A stretch of 64,000 nucleotides of DNA from Sulfurimonas marina. Its GTDB lineage: Bacteria; Campylobacterota; Campylobacteria; Campylobacterales; Sulfurimonadaceae. The first letter of the stretch is position 1. Each line of letters starts with the position of its first letter. Positions 8,080-17,393 of the stretch are shown here, one piece after another. The translations under genes were made by a program, and so were the position numbers. The stretch spans positions 1,116,001 through 1,180,000 of the forward strand of contig NZ_CP041165.1 in NCBI RefSeq assembly GCF_014905095.1, given 5' to 3'. Under the pieces are notes generated by a model, which saw nothing but the letters and a program-made list of their open reading frames with translations, ran no database searches and was not told the origin of the DNA.

Positions 8080-9297
8080 CTATTTTAAAATCTCAAAATC
8101 GTATTTACTTGAAGGGGACCAAAGCATCCATCCGTTTGTGTGAGTTTCATCAGCTGCTTTGATCTGTGCTTGGATCTCCTCTTTTTTATAGTAAACTTTT
8201 GAACGGGAATAATCTTTAAAGTACTGTAACCAAGGTCTTATTCTAAGAGGTGATATCTTGTCCTCTATATGTTTAATACTTCTATATATAACTATATAGG
8301 GGTGTTTTGCAGGATATTTTTTCCCAAATGATCCACTTGCAAACCCTGATGGATAAAGCATAGGGGCGATATAGTCGGCGTGTTTTGCCAAAGACTCTAT
8401 TGTTTGACCGATTCCGTTGTCATCTTTGCTCCAACACACATTGCCATAAATATCTACCGAGATAAAAACTCCATATTTTCGAAGTCTCTCTTGTGCAAGA
8501 TCGAGAAAGTTTCCTATCGCTTTAATACGGTTTTTTTGAGTATTTTCCTCTGCTAAACATAAACCCTCTTTAGCAGGAAAGCGTACATAATCAAAATTGA
8601 TCTCGTCAAATCCAACCTTTGCAGCTTCCTCAGCCATTCTTATAGCGTATTCATGGCTTCTTTTATCGTACGGATCAACCCATGCCATCTCATCATGGTT
8701 TCTCCAGATAGTTTTATTTGCATCATTTTTTTTGATCGCATATTCATAGTTATTTGAAGCCTGCAACTCATCTTTAAAAGTTACAATTCTTGCAATTGTG
8801 TAGATATTTCTATCTTTCAATCGCTTCATAAACTTTTCTATATCACGGTTTGTTCTTTTAAGATGTGCACCGTAACTATTTGCCTGTTTAAACTTTGTCC
8901 AAAAGAGGGTAGAGCCATACTCATTTTTTACATCTACCACTACTGCATTTATCTGAGTCGTTTCTATAAGATCTAATGCTTTTTTTAATCTCGGCGAGTT
9001 ATTCGAAGCGCCCCAAAAAGTTAGATATAAAGCTTTTACACGGATAGATTCAAGAGAAGTCACCGAGTTGTTTGTATCTTGGGATAATGTAGCAGGTCTA
9101 TACCCATACGCTTTTATATGGATCATCTTCTCATCTGTATCGATCGAGAAAGTTCCATTACTGTCACTTCTTACTGAGTGTTTTGAGTCACTTACGATAG
9201 CATCGGCAATAGGATTGGAGCTGTTTTTGTCAACTAACGTTCCATCCCAACCATACAGCGTTGCTGCTGCTGCAAAAAATAAAAAAAATTGTTTCAT
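8080..9297 (-). CDS. Putative glycoside hydrolase-like protein (DUF4015), exported
   Basis: A signal peptide (residues 1-16) is followed by a short carboxypeptidase-regulatory-like beta domain (about 18-75), then a TIM-barrel-type domain starting L-Y-L-T-F-W-G-A-S-N. Features of the DUF4015 putative glycosyl hydrolase family are V-V-V-D-V-K-N-E-Y-G, D-E-I-N-F-D-Y-V-R-F-P and S-V-D-I-Y-G-N-V-C-W. The acidic residues at strand ends suit a hydrolase, but no substrate is known. It is the last gene of a long minus-strand run and lies eight bases downstream of the TRAP-type binding protein. Confidence 0.8.
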   Translation of the reverse strand: MKQFFLFFAAAATLYGWDGTLVDKNSSNPIADAIVSDSKHSVRSDSNGTFSIDTDEKMIHIKAYGYRPATLSQDTNNSVTSLESIRVKALYLTFWGASNNSPRLKKALDLIETTQINAVVVDVKNEYGSTLFWTKFKQANSYGAHLKRTNRDIEKFMKRLKDRNIYTIARIVTFKDELQASNNYEYAIKKNDANKTIWRNHDEMAWVDPYDKRSHEYAIRMAEEAAKVGFDEINFDYVRFPAKEGLCLAEENTQKNRIKAIGNFLDLAQERLRKYGVFISVDIYGNVCWSKDDNGIGQTIESLAKHADYIAPMLYPSGFASGSFGKKYPAKHPYIVIYRSIKHIEDKISPLRIRPWLQYFKDYSRSKVYYKKEEIQAQIKAADETHTNGWMLWSPSSKYDFEILK

Positions 9298-9305
9298 GTC
9301 AGTAT

Positions 9306-10436
9306 TTATCTTTGATTTAAAAAATATCCTAAACTTACATCACTCCATGCTTTGGAGAGGTTTAGGTAATTGTCTATAGAGCTGTAAACTCTTGCAAAAT
9401 CTTTGTTTGCTTCACTTTGTTCTGCAAGAACTTCTTTAAGAGCTTTTCTGCCAGCATCCATAACATCTTGCGGAAACTGAGAAAGTTTTACATCCAACTC
9501 TTTTAACTGTTGTAATGCCTTTATATTCTCAGCGTGGAATTCATGCGTCATATTTGAGTTAAGCTCACTAGAAGCCACTTCGATCATAGATTTATGTTCA
9601 GATGCAAGTTTATCCCATGTCTGCTTGTTAAATGTCAGCTCCAGAACTGAACCCGGCTCATGCCATCCTGAGTAATAATATGGAGCAACTTTGTAAAAGC
9701 CCATCTTGATATCTAACGCCGGACCAACCCATTCAGTTGCATCGATCACGCCACGCTCTAAAGATGTGTAGATCTCACCTGCAGGGAGTAAAACAGGATT
9801 TACCCCAAGTTTGGCAAATACTTCTCCGCCAAGACCCGGTATACGCATCTTTAAACCCTTCATATCTTCTAAAGAGTTTATAGGATCTCTATACCATCCA
9901 CCCATTTGGATGTTTGTATTGCCCCCTAAAAAAGGGTAAAGGTTGTATTTTGCATAATACTCGCGCCAAAGATCAAGTCCTCCGCCGTAAGTCATCCAAG
10001 AGTTTACCTCTTCAGCAGTAAAACCAAAAGGGATCCCGCTAAAAAGAGAGAAAGCTGAGTTCTTTCCTTTCCAATAATACGGTCCTGAATGAAAAGCATC
10101 GATCTCTCCGCTAGAACACGCATCAAAAACAGCCAGGGCAGGGATCAATGTATTTTTCGGATATAGTTTGATCTCTAAACTTCCACCGCTGATCTCTTTT
10201 ACTCTTTGAACAAACTGCTCAACTCCCGTACCCATGATTGGAAAGTGTGCCGGCCAAGATGTAGCCAATTTTATAACGGTTTTTTTTGCTCTGTTAACAT
10301 GAACAGATTTATCACCGATGCTCTTTTGAGGGTGTTTAGAGTAGTCTATTGCTTGACGATTACTCTCATTACAGCCGTTTAAAGCGAGTGCACTCGATGT
10401 TACTGCAGCTGTCGTTAAAAAATCTCTTCTATTCAT
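9306..10436 (-). CDS. TRAP-type solute-binding protein (DctP family), Tat lipoprotein
   Basis: Extracytoplasmic solute receptor. The N-terminus has the twin-arginine motif N-R-R-D-F-L followed by a lipobox-like L-N-G-C at residue 22, so it is probably exported folded and lipid-anchored. The body has the DctP pattern, including the R-I-P-G-L-G-G-E-V segment and A-T-E-W-V-G-P-A, close to binding proteins for keto acids or sugar acids. No DctQ or DctM membrane subunit is adjacent, so the transporter partners must be elsewhere or absent. The 376-residue length is normal. Confidence 0.88.
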   Translation of the reverse strand: MNRRDFLTTAAVTSSALALNGCNESNRQAIDYSKHPQKSIGDKSVHVNRAKKTVIKLATSWPAHFPIMGTGVEQFVQRVKEISGGSLEIKLYPKNTLIPALAVFDACSSGEIDAFHSGPYYWKGKNSAFSLFSGIPFGFTAEEVNSWMTYGGGLDLWREYYAKYNLYPFLGGNTNIQMGGWYRDPINSLEDMKGLKMRIPGLGGEVFAKLGVNPVLLPAGEIYTSLERGVIDATEWVGPALDIKMGFYKVAPYYYSGWHEPGSVLELTFNKQTWDKLASEHKSMIEVASSELNSNMTHEFHAENIKALQQLKELDVKLSQFPQDVMDAGRKALKEVLAEQSEANKDFARVYSSIDNYLNLSKAWSDVSLGYFLNQR

Positions 10437-10448
10437 CTCTCTTCCTAA

Positions 10449-11468
10449 TTATGCAAAATCAAAAAGCGTAGTTTGCGGACTTAAGTTGATTGGTTGTGAC
10501 AAGATCGACTTATCAGTTCCAATAATTAGTGCAAAATGAAAACTATGCTCTTTTAAAATATTTCGTATCTCATTTTTATTTTTATACGTCACTATGTTGT
10601 ACGTATCTCTAAAAGCTTCATCTAAAGTGTTAAACTTCACTTGAGGGAGTATGTAAAGTACTCGTGCCCAATATGCCTGTTTATGGAGATACTCTATCTC
10701 ACTTTGTACAAAACTCTCACTAGTTTCAAAGATCAGTACCTTATCGCTTGTACCAAACTCTTTGATCTCAAAGTTTTTGTTTGTAAACACCGCTTCAAAA
10801 TGATCGATTGGTGTAAATTTTCGTAAACGAAAGTTGATCTTTAAACTTTTAAACAGATGTAATAACTGCTCTAAATAGGAGAGAAAGAACGGTGATATCA
10901 ACTGTCTTTCATAAAAAATATCATCATAGATAAAAGAGCTTTCAAACAGTGTCTGCTCAACAATATTAATATGCTCTATAACATTTGTCGGAAGAGGTTT
11001 AATCTTTGTAAATATATCTGCAGATGTTATTTGCGGACAAAAGAGTACGACACCGCCGTCTTCAATATTGTCCAATGATTGAAAAACAGATTTTATATCG
11101 CCTTCAAGTGCCAAAAATTTTGTTTCTGTAACAACTTGAAGTGCCAGCTTTAATATGATTTCATTCGATTCATAAACAGTAATGTTTTTATCGATAAGTT
11201 TAAAACGTAAAAGTCGTTTTAGCGATTCATCTAGATCTTGAACTTTGATCCAAGCTATTTCAGTATCACTGATCTGTGTCGGCTTGTTAAAAATAATCCC
11301 GTATGCACCGTTAAAAATAGCTTCATCAATAGAGTTTTCATCGTATGCTATAAAAAGATCACCTCTTTTTACATGTTTTGCATCAAAAACTATATGATTA
11401 AATTCACTTACAAAAGGGGAGTTTATAAGCTCTCCGTGTGTAAGTGCTAGGATATTTTCAAGTCTCAT
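10449..11468 (-). CDS. Conserved protein with MurF-like N-terminal domain
   Basis: A 339-residue protein. Residues 24-60 (F-D-A-K-H-V-K-R-G-D-L-F-I-A-Y then A-Y-G-I-I-F) resemble the UDP-MurNAc-peptide-binding first domain of MurF and MurE (D-S-R-x-V-x-x-G-D-L-F-I-A). The ATP-binding loop that follows in real Mur ligases (G-T-x-G-K-T/S) is not present; the corresponding stretch reads D-K-N-I-T-V-Y-E-S-N-E. I infer a non-catalytic relative. Its start overlaps the metG stop by four bases. The function is unknown. Confidence 0.65.
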   Translation of the reverse strand: MRLENILALTHGELINSPFVSEFNHIVFDAKHVKRGDLFIAYDENSIDEAIFNGAYGIIFNKPTQISDTEIAWIKVQDLDESLKRLLRFKLIDKNITVYESNEIILKLALQVVTETKFLALEGDIKSVFQSLDNIEDGGVVLFCPQITSADIFTKIKPLPTNVIEHINIVEQTLFESSFIYDDIFYERQLISPFFLSYLEQLLHLFKSLKINFRLRKFTPIDHFEAVFTNKNFEIKEFGTSDKVLIFETSESFVQSEIEYLHKQAYWARVLYILPQVKFNTLDEAFRDTYNIVTYKNKNEIRNILKEHSFHFALIIGTDKSILSQPINLSPQTTLFDFA

Positions 11469-13402
11469 CCAATAGGTGTACCCGCTTTTTTAGGTTTTTC
11501 CGGTCTTACTAAACATAAACCATCTTCATCTTTAGCAGCAAGAAGCATTCCCTCACTCATCATTCCCATAAGTTTTGCAGGTTTTAGGTTCGCTACTACA
11601 CAAACTTGAGTATTCATAAGGTCTTCAGGAGAGTAGAACTCTTTAATACCCGCTACCACTTGACGGTTTTTCCCTTCACCAAGATCTACTTGAAGTTTTA
11701 GTAGTTTTTTACTTTTTGGAACCTCTTCAGCTTCTACAACAGTACCAACTTTGAGTTTTGTTTCAAAGAATTGTCCGATCTCGATCAGATTGTCTTCCTC
11801 TTTTTCCTCTTTAGGTTCCTCTTTTTTAGCCTCTTTAGGAGGATTTGGCTCAGCTTTTGGAGCTTCCGGCATTAAAGGCTCTTCAATACGCGGGAAAAGT
11901 GGTGGAACTTTTTTGATATTAAATACTTTTAACAGTTTTTTATCAAGTACAAGCTCTTGGTAACTCTCATTGTTGATCGTAAAATCAAGTGCATCTGCAA
12001 TAGTAGCAGTAGTTTTTGGCATAATAGGGTGAAGCATCACTGCTGCTTTTGCTAAAATGTTTGCAACAAGTGCTACAGTTGCAAGGGCTTGATCTTTTTG
12101 ATCGTTTTTCATTTTTACCCACGGTTCATGCTCTTGGATAGCACCGTTTCCGATCGAGAAAAGTTTCCATAACTCTTCAAGGTATCTATGTGGCTGTAAG
12201 TTTTCCATGAAAGTATCTAAAGACTCAATAACCTCATTCATTTGAGCAAGCTCTTTAGCATGGTATTTTTCAACATCTACACTATCGATCTCAAAGTCGC
12301 TGTATTTTCCACTCATACCGATAATACGGTTAAGTAAGTTTCCAAGATCGTTGCTTAGTTCTGAATTGATACGATCGATGAATGCTCTTTGAGAGAAATC
12401 CCCATCTTGACCGAAAGGTACTTCACGAAGCATGAAGTATCTTAAGTTCTCAGCGCCGTAAGCATCTGCTACCTCTTTAGGAGAAACAACGTTTCCTTTA
12501 GATTTACTCATCTTCTCACCGTCACGTGTCCACCAACCGTGTGCACCGATGTGTTTTGGAAGAGGTAAGTCTAAACTCATTAAGAATGCCGGCCAGTAAA
12601 TAGCATGGAAACGTAAAATGTCTTTTCCTACAAGTTGAATGTCAGCAGGCCAAAAATCTTCCATTTTAGCATCGCCGTTACCATACCCTAGAGCCGTAAC
12701 ATAGTTGAGTAGGGCATCTAACCATACATACATAACGTGTTTGTCATCATTTAACTTTTCTGGCATTTGAACACCCCAAGTAAATGACGTACGTGTAACT
12801 GAAAGATCTTTTAGTCCGCTTTTTACAAAGTTAATTACTTCATTTGCACGTGATTTAGGCATGATAAAGTCAGGATTTTCTTCATAATGTTTTAAAAGTG
12901 CATCTTCATATTTTGAAAGTTTAAAGAAGTAACTCTCCTCTTTAACGATGTTTGTACTTCTACCGCAATCCGGGCAGAACTCTCCGTCGATTAGTTGAGT
13001 TTCCGGGAAGAAAGTTTCACAACTTACACAGTAGTGTCCTTCATATTCCCCTTTATATACATCACCTTTTTCATACATCTTCATAAATGCGTGCTGAACA
13101 CCTTTTTTATGGTCAGCATCAGTTGTACGGATAAACTTGTCATAGCTGATCTCAAACTCATCCCAAAGGTTTTTAAACGAAGCACTGATCTCATCAGCAA
13201 ACTGTTGTGTCGGTTTGTTGTTTTTTTGTGCAGACTCTTCGATCTTTTGACCGTGCTCATCAGTTCCAGTCAGAAAGAAAGTTTTCTCATTTTTCAGTCT
13301 GTAGAATCTTGCTAAAGAATCAGCTATAAAAGTTGTATATGCGTGCCCGATGTGAGCCTCTCCATTTACGTAATAAATCGGTGTTGTTATGTATTTACTC
13401 AA
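11465..13402 (-). CDS. metG: Methionyl-tRNA synthetase
   Basis: Class I aminoacyl-tRNA synthetase for methionine. A-H17-I-G-H20 and K-M-S-K-S (around residue 297) are the ATP-site signatures. The zinc knuckle C-V-S-C...C-P-D-C lies near residues 127-147. The C-terminal 100 residues form an EMAP/tRNA-binding domain (V-G-T-V-V-E-A-E-E to the end), joined by a Lys/Glu/Pro-rich linker. The 645-residue length is normal for a dimeric MetRS. It lies between a small Cys-rich protein and the MurF-like gene in the same transcription unit. Confidence 0.97.
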   Translation of the reverse strand: MSKYITTPIYYVNGEAHIGHAYTTFIADSLARFYRLKNEKTFFLTGTDEHGQKIEESAQKNNKPTQQFADEISASFKNLWDEFEISYDKFIRTTDADHKKGVQHAFMKMYEKGDVYKGEYEGHYCVSCETFFPETQLIDGEFCPDCGRSTNIVKEESYFFKLSKYEDALLKHYEENPDFIMPKSRANEVINFVKSGLKDLSVTRTSFTWGVQMPEKLNDDKHVMYVWLDALLNYVTALGYGNGDAKMEDFWPADIQLVGKDILRFHAIYWPAFLMSLDLPLPKHIGAHGWWTRDGEKMSKSKGNVVSPKEVADAYGAENLRYFMLREVPFGQDGDFSQRAFIDRINSELSNDLGNLLNRIIGMSGKYSDFEIDSVDVEKYHAKELAQMNEVIESLDTFMENLQPHRYLEELWKLFSIGNGAIQEHEPWVKMKNDQKDQALATVALVANILAKAAVMLHPIMPKTTATIADALDFTINNESYQELVLDKKLLKVFNIKKVPPLFPRIEEPLMPEAPKAEPNPPKEAKKEEPKEEKEEDNLIEIGQFFETKLKVGTVVEAEEVPKSKKLLKLQVDLGEGKNRQVVAGIKEFYSPEDLMNTQVCVVANLKPAKLMGMMSEGMLLAAKDEDGLCLVRPEKPKKAGTPIG

Positions 13403-13449
13403 TTTTTTTATCCTGTTAAAATTATTGTTGATATTTTATCAAATTTGTC

Positions 13450-13647
13450 TTAAAACTCAAATCCACCCGTATCACCCTTACTCATAGAGTTATACACGGC
13501 ATCTACATACTCTTTGCGAAGTTCACACCCTATATAGTGCTCACATTTGCTGCAACTCTCGGTATTGTGATCTTTTTGGCAGTTTTGAAGTTTTATGATC
13601 ATCTCATCAAGATAGATCTCAAATCTATCTTTTTCTTGATTAGCCAT
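13450..13647 (-). CDS. Small conserved cysteine-containing protein
   Basis: A 65-residue soluble protein with four cysteines ([19 protein letters not shown]), a plausible metal or Fe-S site. It overlaps the fbp 3' end by eight bases and precedes metG, so it is cotranscribed. I do not recognise a characterised family; small proteins of this type occur beside fbp/metG in related genomes as far as I recall, but no function can be given. Confidence 0.65.
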   Translation of the reverse strand: MANQEKDRFEIYLDEMIIKLQNCQKDHNTESCSKCEHYIGCELRKEYVDAVYNSMSKGDTGGFEF

Positions 13648-14482
13648 TTTGAGAATAAACCTCTTTAACTCTTGCTATCTCATATTTTGAACCGAAGAAA
13701 CATGGAGATGTATCGTGAAGGTGTCTGTACCCAAGCTCTAAAAGTCTACCTTTTCCATCGATCGCTTCACCGCCTGCTTTTTCATATACAAAAGCAAAAG
13801 GGAATACTTCAAATAAACGGCGAAGTTTACCTTCTGGTTTATCGCTAGTTCCAGGGTAGCTGAACAGTCCGCCCCCTTTAAGTAAGATCTGGTGAAGGTC
13901 AGGTACCATACCACCTGAATAACGTAGACGGTATCCCTCTTTAAAGAAAGAATCTACCATCTCTTTATGGTACGGTTCCCAGTTTTGCTGCGTACCGCCC
14001 GGAGCGTTAAGTTTCCCTTTCTCTGTAAGTCTAATCTCTTTAACATACTCAAAATCACCAGCTTGAAGAAGATAAAGTTTTACTTTGTTTTGAGCAAATA
14101 CCATCTCAACTCTCGGTCCATATACTACATAACAAGATGCAACCATGTTTTCAGCACCGAAACCGCCTTCATAGATCCCAAAAATTGAACCAACACTTAA
14201 GTTTACATCTACAAGAGATGAACCATCTAACGGATCGTAAGAGATGAAATATTTCCCGTCTGCGTGTAACTCTTCAGCGTGTTCTTTCTCTTCAGAAGAG
14301 ATTGTATGTACTGCAGCTACTTTTGAAAACTCCTCTTCAATGATCATGTCACATTGAATGTCTAACTGAAGTTGAGTTTCTCCAGAAGAGTTCTCTTGTT
14401 GTGAGTACCCAATATCTTTAATATCTATAGCATTTTTAATTCTTTTTGCACTTCTTTGTATCGCGTCAAATACTTGATTCAT
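13640..14482 (-). CDS. fbp: Fructose-1,6-bisphosphatase class I
   Basis: Hydrolyses fructose-1,6-bisphosphate in gluconeogenesis, needed by an autotroph to make sugars from fixed carbon. The metal-binding motif Y-D-P-L-D-G-S-S (near residue 79) is intact, preceded by S-S-E-E-K-E. The sugar-phosphate-binding [12 protein letters not shown] and G-G-G-L-F-S-Y-P match the family. The length of 280 is slightly short of the usual 330, as in related bacteria. It follows mobB by 14 bases. Confidence 0.93.
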   Translation of the reverse strand: MNQVFDAIQRSAKRIKNAIDIKDIGYSQQENSSGETQLQLDIQCDMIIEEEFSKVAAVHTISSEEKEHAEELHADGKYFISYDPLDGSSLVDVNLSVGSIFGIYEGGFGAENMVASCYVVYGPRVEMVFAQNKVKLYLLQAGDFEYVKEIRLTEKGKLNAPGGTQQNWEPYHKEMVDSFFKEGYRLRYSGGMVPDLHQILLKGGGLFSYPGTSDKPEGKLRRLFEVFPFAFVYEKAGGEAIDGKGRLLELGYRHLHDTSPCFFGSKYEIARVKEVYSQNG

Positions 14483-14496
14483 CTTTTTTCCTTTGT

Positions 14497-15000
14497 TTAA
14501 ACTTGTTTTGCGTTTTTAAATATCCAAGATATCACTTCGTCTGGATCGTTGAGATTGAGCATATCTACATCACTAGGTACTTTATAATCAACGATATTGA
14601 TACTATCGTCAATCGCCAAAGCATTCATGAAAGGGAAGTAATCCTCATCAATAGTTTTTCTAAAGATACTTATCCTTGGGAGTGGTAACCCTTTTAACCC
14701 TTCAACGAGTAAAACATCGAAGTGATTAAAAAGCCTGATCATCTCATCAAGTGATGATTCCCTTTGAGAAAAGTAAGTTGTTCTGTTTGAAGATGTTACG
14801 ATCACTTCAGCGCCCGTGTCACTGAACTTGTAACTGTCTTTTCCCTCAACATCAAACCTAGCTTTATCTTTGGGATCGTGCTTGATGATTGCAACTTCCA
14901 ACCCGTGTTCATGGATCAGTTTTCTTGCAACTTTAAGTATTAATGTAGTTTTTCCGCTATTAGAAGGTCCTGTAAAACCTACTGCTAATCTTTTTTCCAT
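14497..15000 (-). CDS. mobB: Molybdopterin-guanine dinucleotide biosynthesis adaptor MobB
   Basis: P-loop GTPase-like protein that assists MobA in attaching GMP to molybdopterin. Walker [10 protein letters not shown] is at residue 10, and I-I-K-H-D is the typical MobB segment. The 167-residue length fits. It is the first gene of the minus-strand run mobB-fbp-metG. A molybdenum cofactor role implies molybdoenzymes elsewhere in the genome, such as nitrate or polysulfide reductases (inference). Confidence 0.92.
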   Translation of the reverse strand: MEKRLAVGFTGPSNSGKTTLILKVARKLIHEHGLEVAIIKHDPKDKARFDVEGKDSYKFSDTGAEVIVTSSNRTTYFSQRESSLDEMIRLFNHFDVLLVEGLKGLPLPRISIFRKTIDEDYFPFMNALAIDDSINIVDYKVPSDVDMLNLNDPDEVISWIFKNAKQV

Positions 15001-15065
15001 TGTCGACTTTTTAAAATTTTTAGTAATTATACAGAAGATGAGTTTAAATAAGCTATAATTTCGGC

Positions 15066-15530
15066 ATGAAAATAATAGTAAGTTCCCTAATCGTAATAAG
15101 TTTGTTTACATCGTGTGTCGATAAAAACGGATTTGATAATTTTAATTTTACCCCTGAACAAGAGCAGTGGGAAAACAACCAGATAAATTCTCGAATCAAT
15201 GACGATCAACAACTCCAAGGGACGGTTACTGCCGTATATTTAAATAAAGTAATGCCAAATCTTTATAAAGAGGGAGAGTATTTTTACATATCTCTCTACC
15301 TCAAAGACAGCTCTCAAGAGCTCACTTTTACATTAAACGATCAACCTTCAATATATCTGGAAAAGCTGCCAAACAACGATGAGTTTAAGAAGTTCACAAA
15401 CACTACAAATAAATGGAACAGATACTATCTGGTAGGGTTTTTAGAACAAAAAGATGATGATACTTTGAGTTTGGAAGTTAAAAACGAAAAACTGTTTTCA
15501 AATAAAATGGTTTTTAAGAAGGATGAATAA
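15066..15530 (+). CDS. Hypothetical lipoprotein
   Basis: A 154-residue protein with a lipoprotein signal ending L-F-T-S-C at residue 17, so it is probably anchored in a membrane facing the periplasm. The body is polar and beta-rich, with repeated Y-F-Y-I-S-L-Y-L-K-D-type strands; I recognise no family. A CTATAAT promoter element lies just upstream (about 15053). It stands alone between divergent mobB and convergent yggT. Confidence 0.7.
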   Translation: MKIIVSSLIVISLFTSCVDKNGFDNFNFTPEQEQWENNQINSRINDDQQLQGTVTAVYLNKVMPNLYKEGEYFYISLYLKDSSQELTFTLNDQPSIYLEKLPNNDEFKKFTNTTNKWNRYYLVGFLEQKDDDTLSLEVKNEKLFSNKMVFKKDE

Positions 15531-15540
15531 GACAACTCTT

Positions 15541-15819
15541 TTAGAGATGTCTTAAAAGTGAACTAAGTATCACTATCACTACTTGCAGCGCTATAATAAT
15601 TACAAGCGGTGCCAGGTCAAGTCCGTTAAAGTTTGTAGGGATATATCTCCTTACAAGCGCATACGCAGGGTTTGTGATTCTATATAAGAACTGTACAATA
15701 GGATTGTACGGATCAGGATTTACAAAACTAAGTAACGCCGCGATAATAATCACCCATATATATACATTAATAAGCGATATTAAAATACCGCCTAAGCCTA
15801 CAATAATTTCTGATAACAT
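15541..15819 (-). CDS. YggT family membrane protein
   Basis: A 92-residue protein with two membrane segments and the family pattern L-S-F-V-N-P-D-P-Y-N-P-I-V-Q-F-L-Y-R-I-T-N-P. YggT proteins have been linked to membrane organisation and osmotic stress; the exact job is unclear. It shares one base with the end of the GluRS-like gene upstream and is cotranscribed with it. Confidence 0.88.
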   Translation of the reverse strand: MLSEIIVGLGGILISLINVYIWVIIIAALLSFVNPDPYNPIVQFLYRITNPAYALVRRYIPTNFNGLDLAPLVIIIALQVVIVILSSLLRHL

Positions 15820-17060
15820 TATACAAACTCCCCAAGATAATTTTTAATATATTTATAGATCTCCGCCAAATCTGGACCTTGTTGTGCATTTGAAAGTAAA
15901 ACTCTTAAAGGTTTAAGGATCTTTTCTTCTGTTAAACCTGTTTGTTCTACTATATAGTTTTTTATATCGTTAAACTCTTCAAAATGTGGTGCATTTTTTA
16001 CAGATGCTACGATCTTATCATAATCTTCTTGCAGCTCACTAGGCACATCTCTTTTTTCAAATATAGGTGCAATTTTTGTTTTTAACCCTCTAGTAGTTTC
16101 TACTTCATCAACGTAAAGGCGTGCTAGTTCTCCGATCTCTGCATCTGCGAAACCAACATAACGAGAGAGCTCTTTTGCATCCATTTTTTTCAACTGTTGT
16201 TTGTTAATCTCTTTTAGTTTTTCAAGATCAAATACTACAGGCAGTGGTGATAATTTTGTAAGATCAAACTGCTCTACAGCCTCTTCAAGATCCATTGAAA
16301 TTAAATAGTTTACGATAGCTTCTGGAAGGTAACCTTGCTCTAAAAGTGATGTAACACTTGGAATATCATCGCCAGTAAGAGGCGGGATATGTGCGTATTC
16401 TACTTTTTTATCATACTGTAGGGCATCTCTAACGTAAATCTGTTTTGGAGCAGATTCTATGTGATCTTGGTCTTGGATAACTAAAGAGATATCGTTTAGC
16501 ATATCATCAACAGCCGAAGCAAAATCAGCCATAGGAGTCTTGTCCTGCTTTAGGATCATAAAACTGTCGATCGTATCGGCTTTAAATGTTAACTCACCTT
16601 GGATCGCATCTGTAACCGTAATATCTTTTTTAGGTCTGTGGATACGTACCGTAAAAGGGTTTGTATTGTCGATCACGAGTTCAGCAGGCAAGTTAGCACA
16701 TGCATCGTCATAAAGGTACGGTTTGTTTGCAGCCTCAGCTTCATCCATTTTGCTTTGGATCCAGTCAGGTGAACAGAAACAGCTAAACGCTTTTTTCTCA
16801 TGCATAAGCTGCAGAGCCATAGCAGAGTGGAAACGGAAGTTTTGACTTTCATGGATCGTTTGCGTGTATCTGATCCCGAAAAGATCGAGAATATCGAGGT
16901 ACTCTTTATCTTTCCCTTCTATATTGTTTCTTGTACTTGTATCGTCAACTCTTACAATTAGGTTCTCTTTACGCTGCTGGGCAACTATAAAGTTTATGAG
17001 AGCAACTCTTAAGTCCCCAAGCTCCATATCGCGAGTAGGGCTGAAAGCAAATCTTAACAT
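15819..17060 (-). CDS. gltX2: GluRS2-type glutamyl-tRNA synthetase homologue, catalytic motifs lost
   Basis: Full-length (413 residues) and aligns along its length with the Campylobacterota GluRS2, which in Helicobacter charges tRNA-Gln with glutamate. Key sites are altered. The HIGH-type motif reads D-M-E-L-G-D. The first substrate segment is R-F-A-F-S-P-T-R instead of R-F-A-P-S-P-T-G. The R-G-E-D-H segment reads Q-D-Q-D-H. The KMSKR loop is gone, with L-T-G-D-D-I-P-S-V-T-S directly followed by L-L-E-Q-G-Y-L-P-E-A-I. The C-terminal anticodon-binding part is retained and there are no internal stops. I infer a pseudo-enzyme that no longer aminoacylates; the gene symbol reflects ancestry, not activity. 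It is followed by yggT. Confidence 0.82.
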   Translation of the reverse strand: MLRFAFSPTRDMELGDLRVALINFIVAQQRKENLIVRVDDTSTRNNIEGKDKEYLDILDLFGIRYTQTIHESQNFRFHSAMALQLMHEKKAFSCFCSPDWIQSKMDEAEAANKPYLYDDACANLPAELVIDNTNPFTVRIHRPKKDITVTDAIQGELTFKADTIDSFMILKQDKTPMADFASAVDDMLNDISLVIQDQDHIESAPKQIYVRDALQYDKKVEYAHIPPLTGDDIPSVTSLLEQGYLPEAIVNYLISMDLEEAVEQFDLTKLSPLPVVFDLEKLKEINKQQLKKMDAKELSRYVGFADAEIGELARLYVDEVETTRGLKTKIAPIFEKRDVPSELQEDYDKIVASVKNAPHFEEFNDIKNYIVEQTGLTEEKILKPLRVLLSNAQQGPDLAEIYKYIKNYLGEFV

Positions 17061-17393
17061 CTATATTCCTGCATAATATATTTTTCGGAATTCTATCAAA
17101 TTTTACCTAATAGGGTAATAAAGGAAGATTTCATAAGCTCTAGTCTAATATATTTAACATTTTGATAAAATATTATAGATATACGTTAATAGTTCTACAT
17201 AAAAAACAATACAAAAATCTTATAAAATATTGCAAATTGTAATATTTTTATATAATAATCCCATGTTAAGCACATTAATATACTTTAATGGTATTACATC
17301 AAAAATAATTAAATATTAAGTCATTCTATAGCTAACTTGTATATAATGTACTACTAATAAATAGTTATGTAATCAATATGAAAGAGAAATAAT
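17061..17393. other. 333-bp AT-rich gap between gltX2 and the cassette-like insert
   Basis: No gene is seen. The gap contains a weak hairpin (arms AAAATATT at 17224-17231 and AATATTTT at 17241-17248), a TATAAT at 17251-17256 directly after it, and a second promoter-like TATATAAT near 17341 ahead of the 17394 gene. GTTAAGC near 17265 matches the R' box consensus of integron sites but is too short to count alone. The gltX2 promoter should lie at the left end. Confidence 0.5.

Noticed and set aside
17260-17275. GTTAAGC as the left boundary of a first cassette
   Set aside because: It fits the R' consensus but a seven-base match is expected by chance in such AT-rich DNA, and no paired left half is present.
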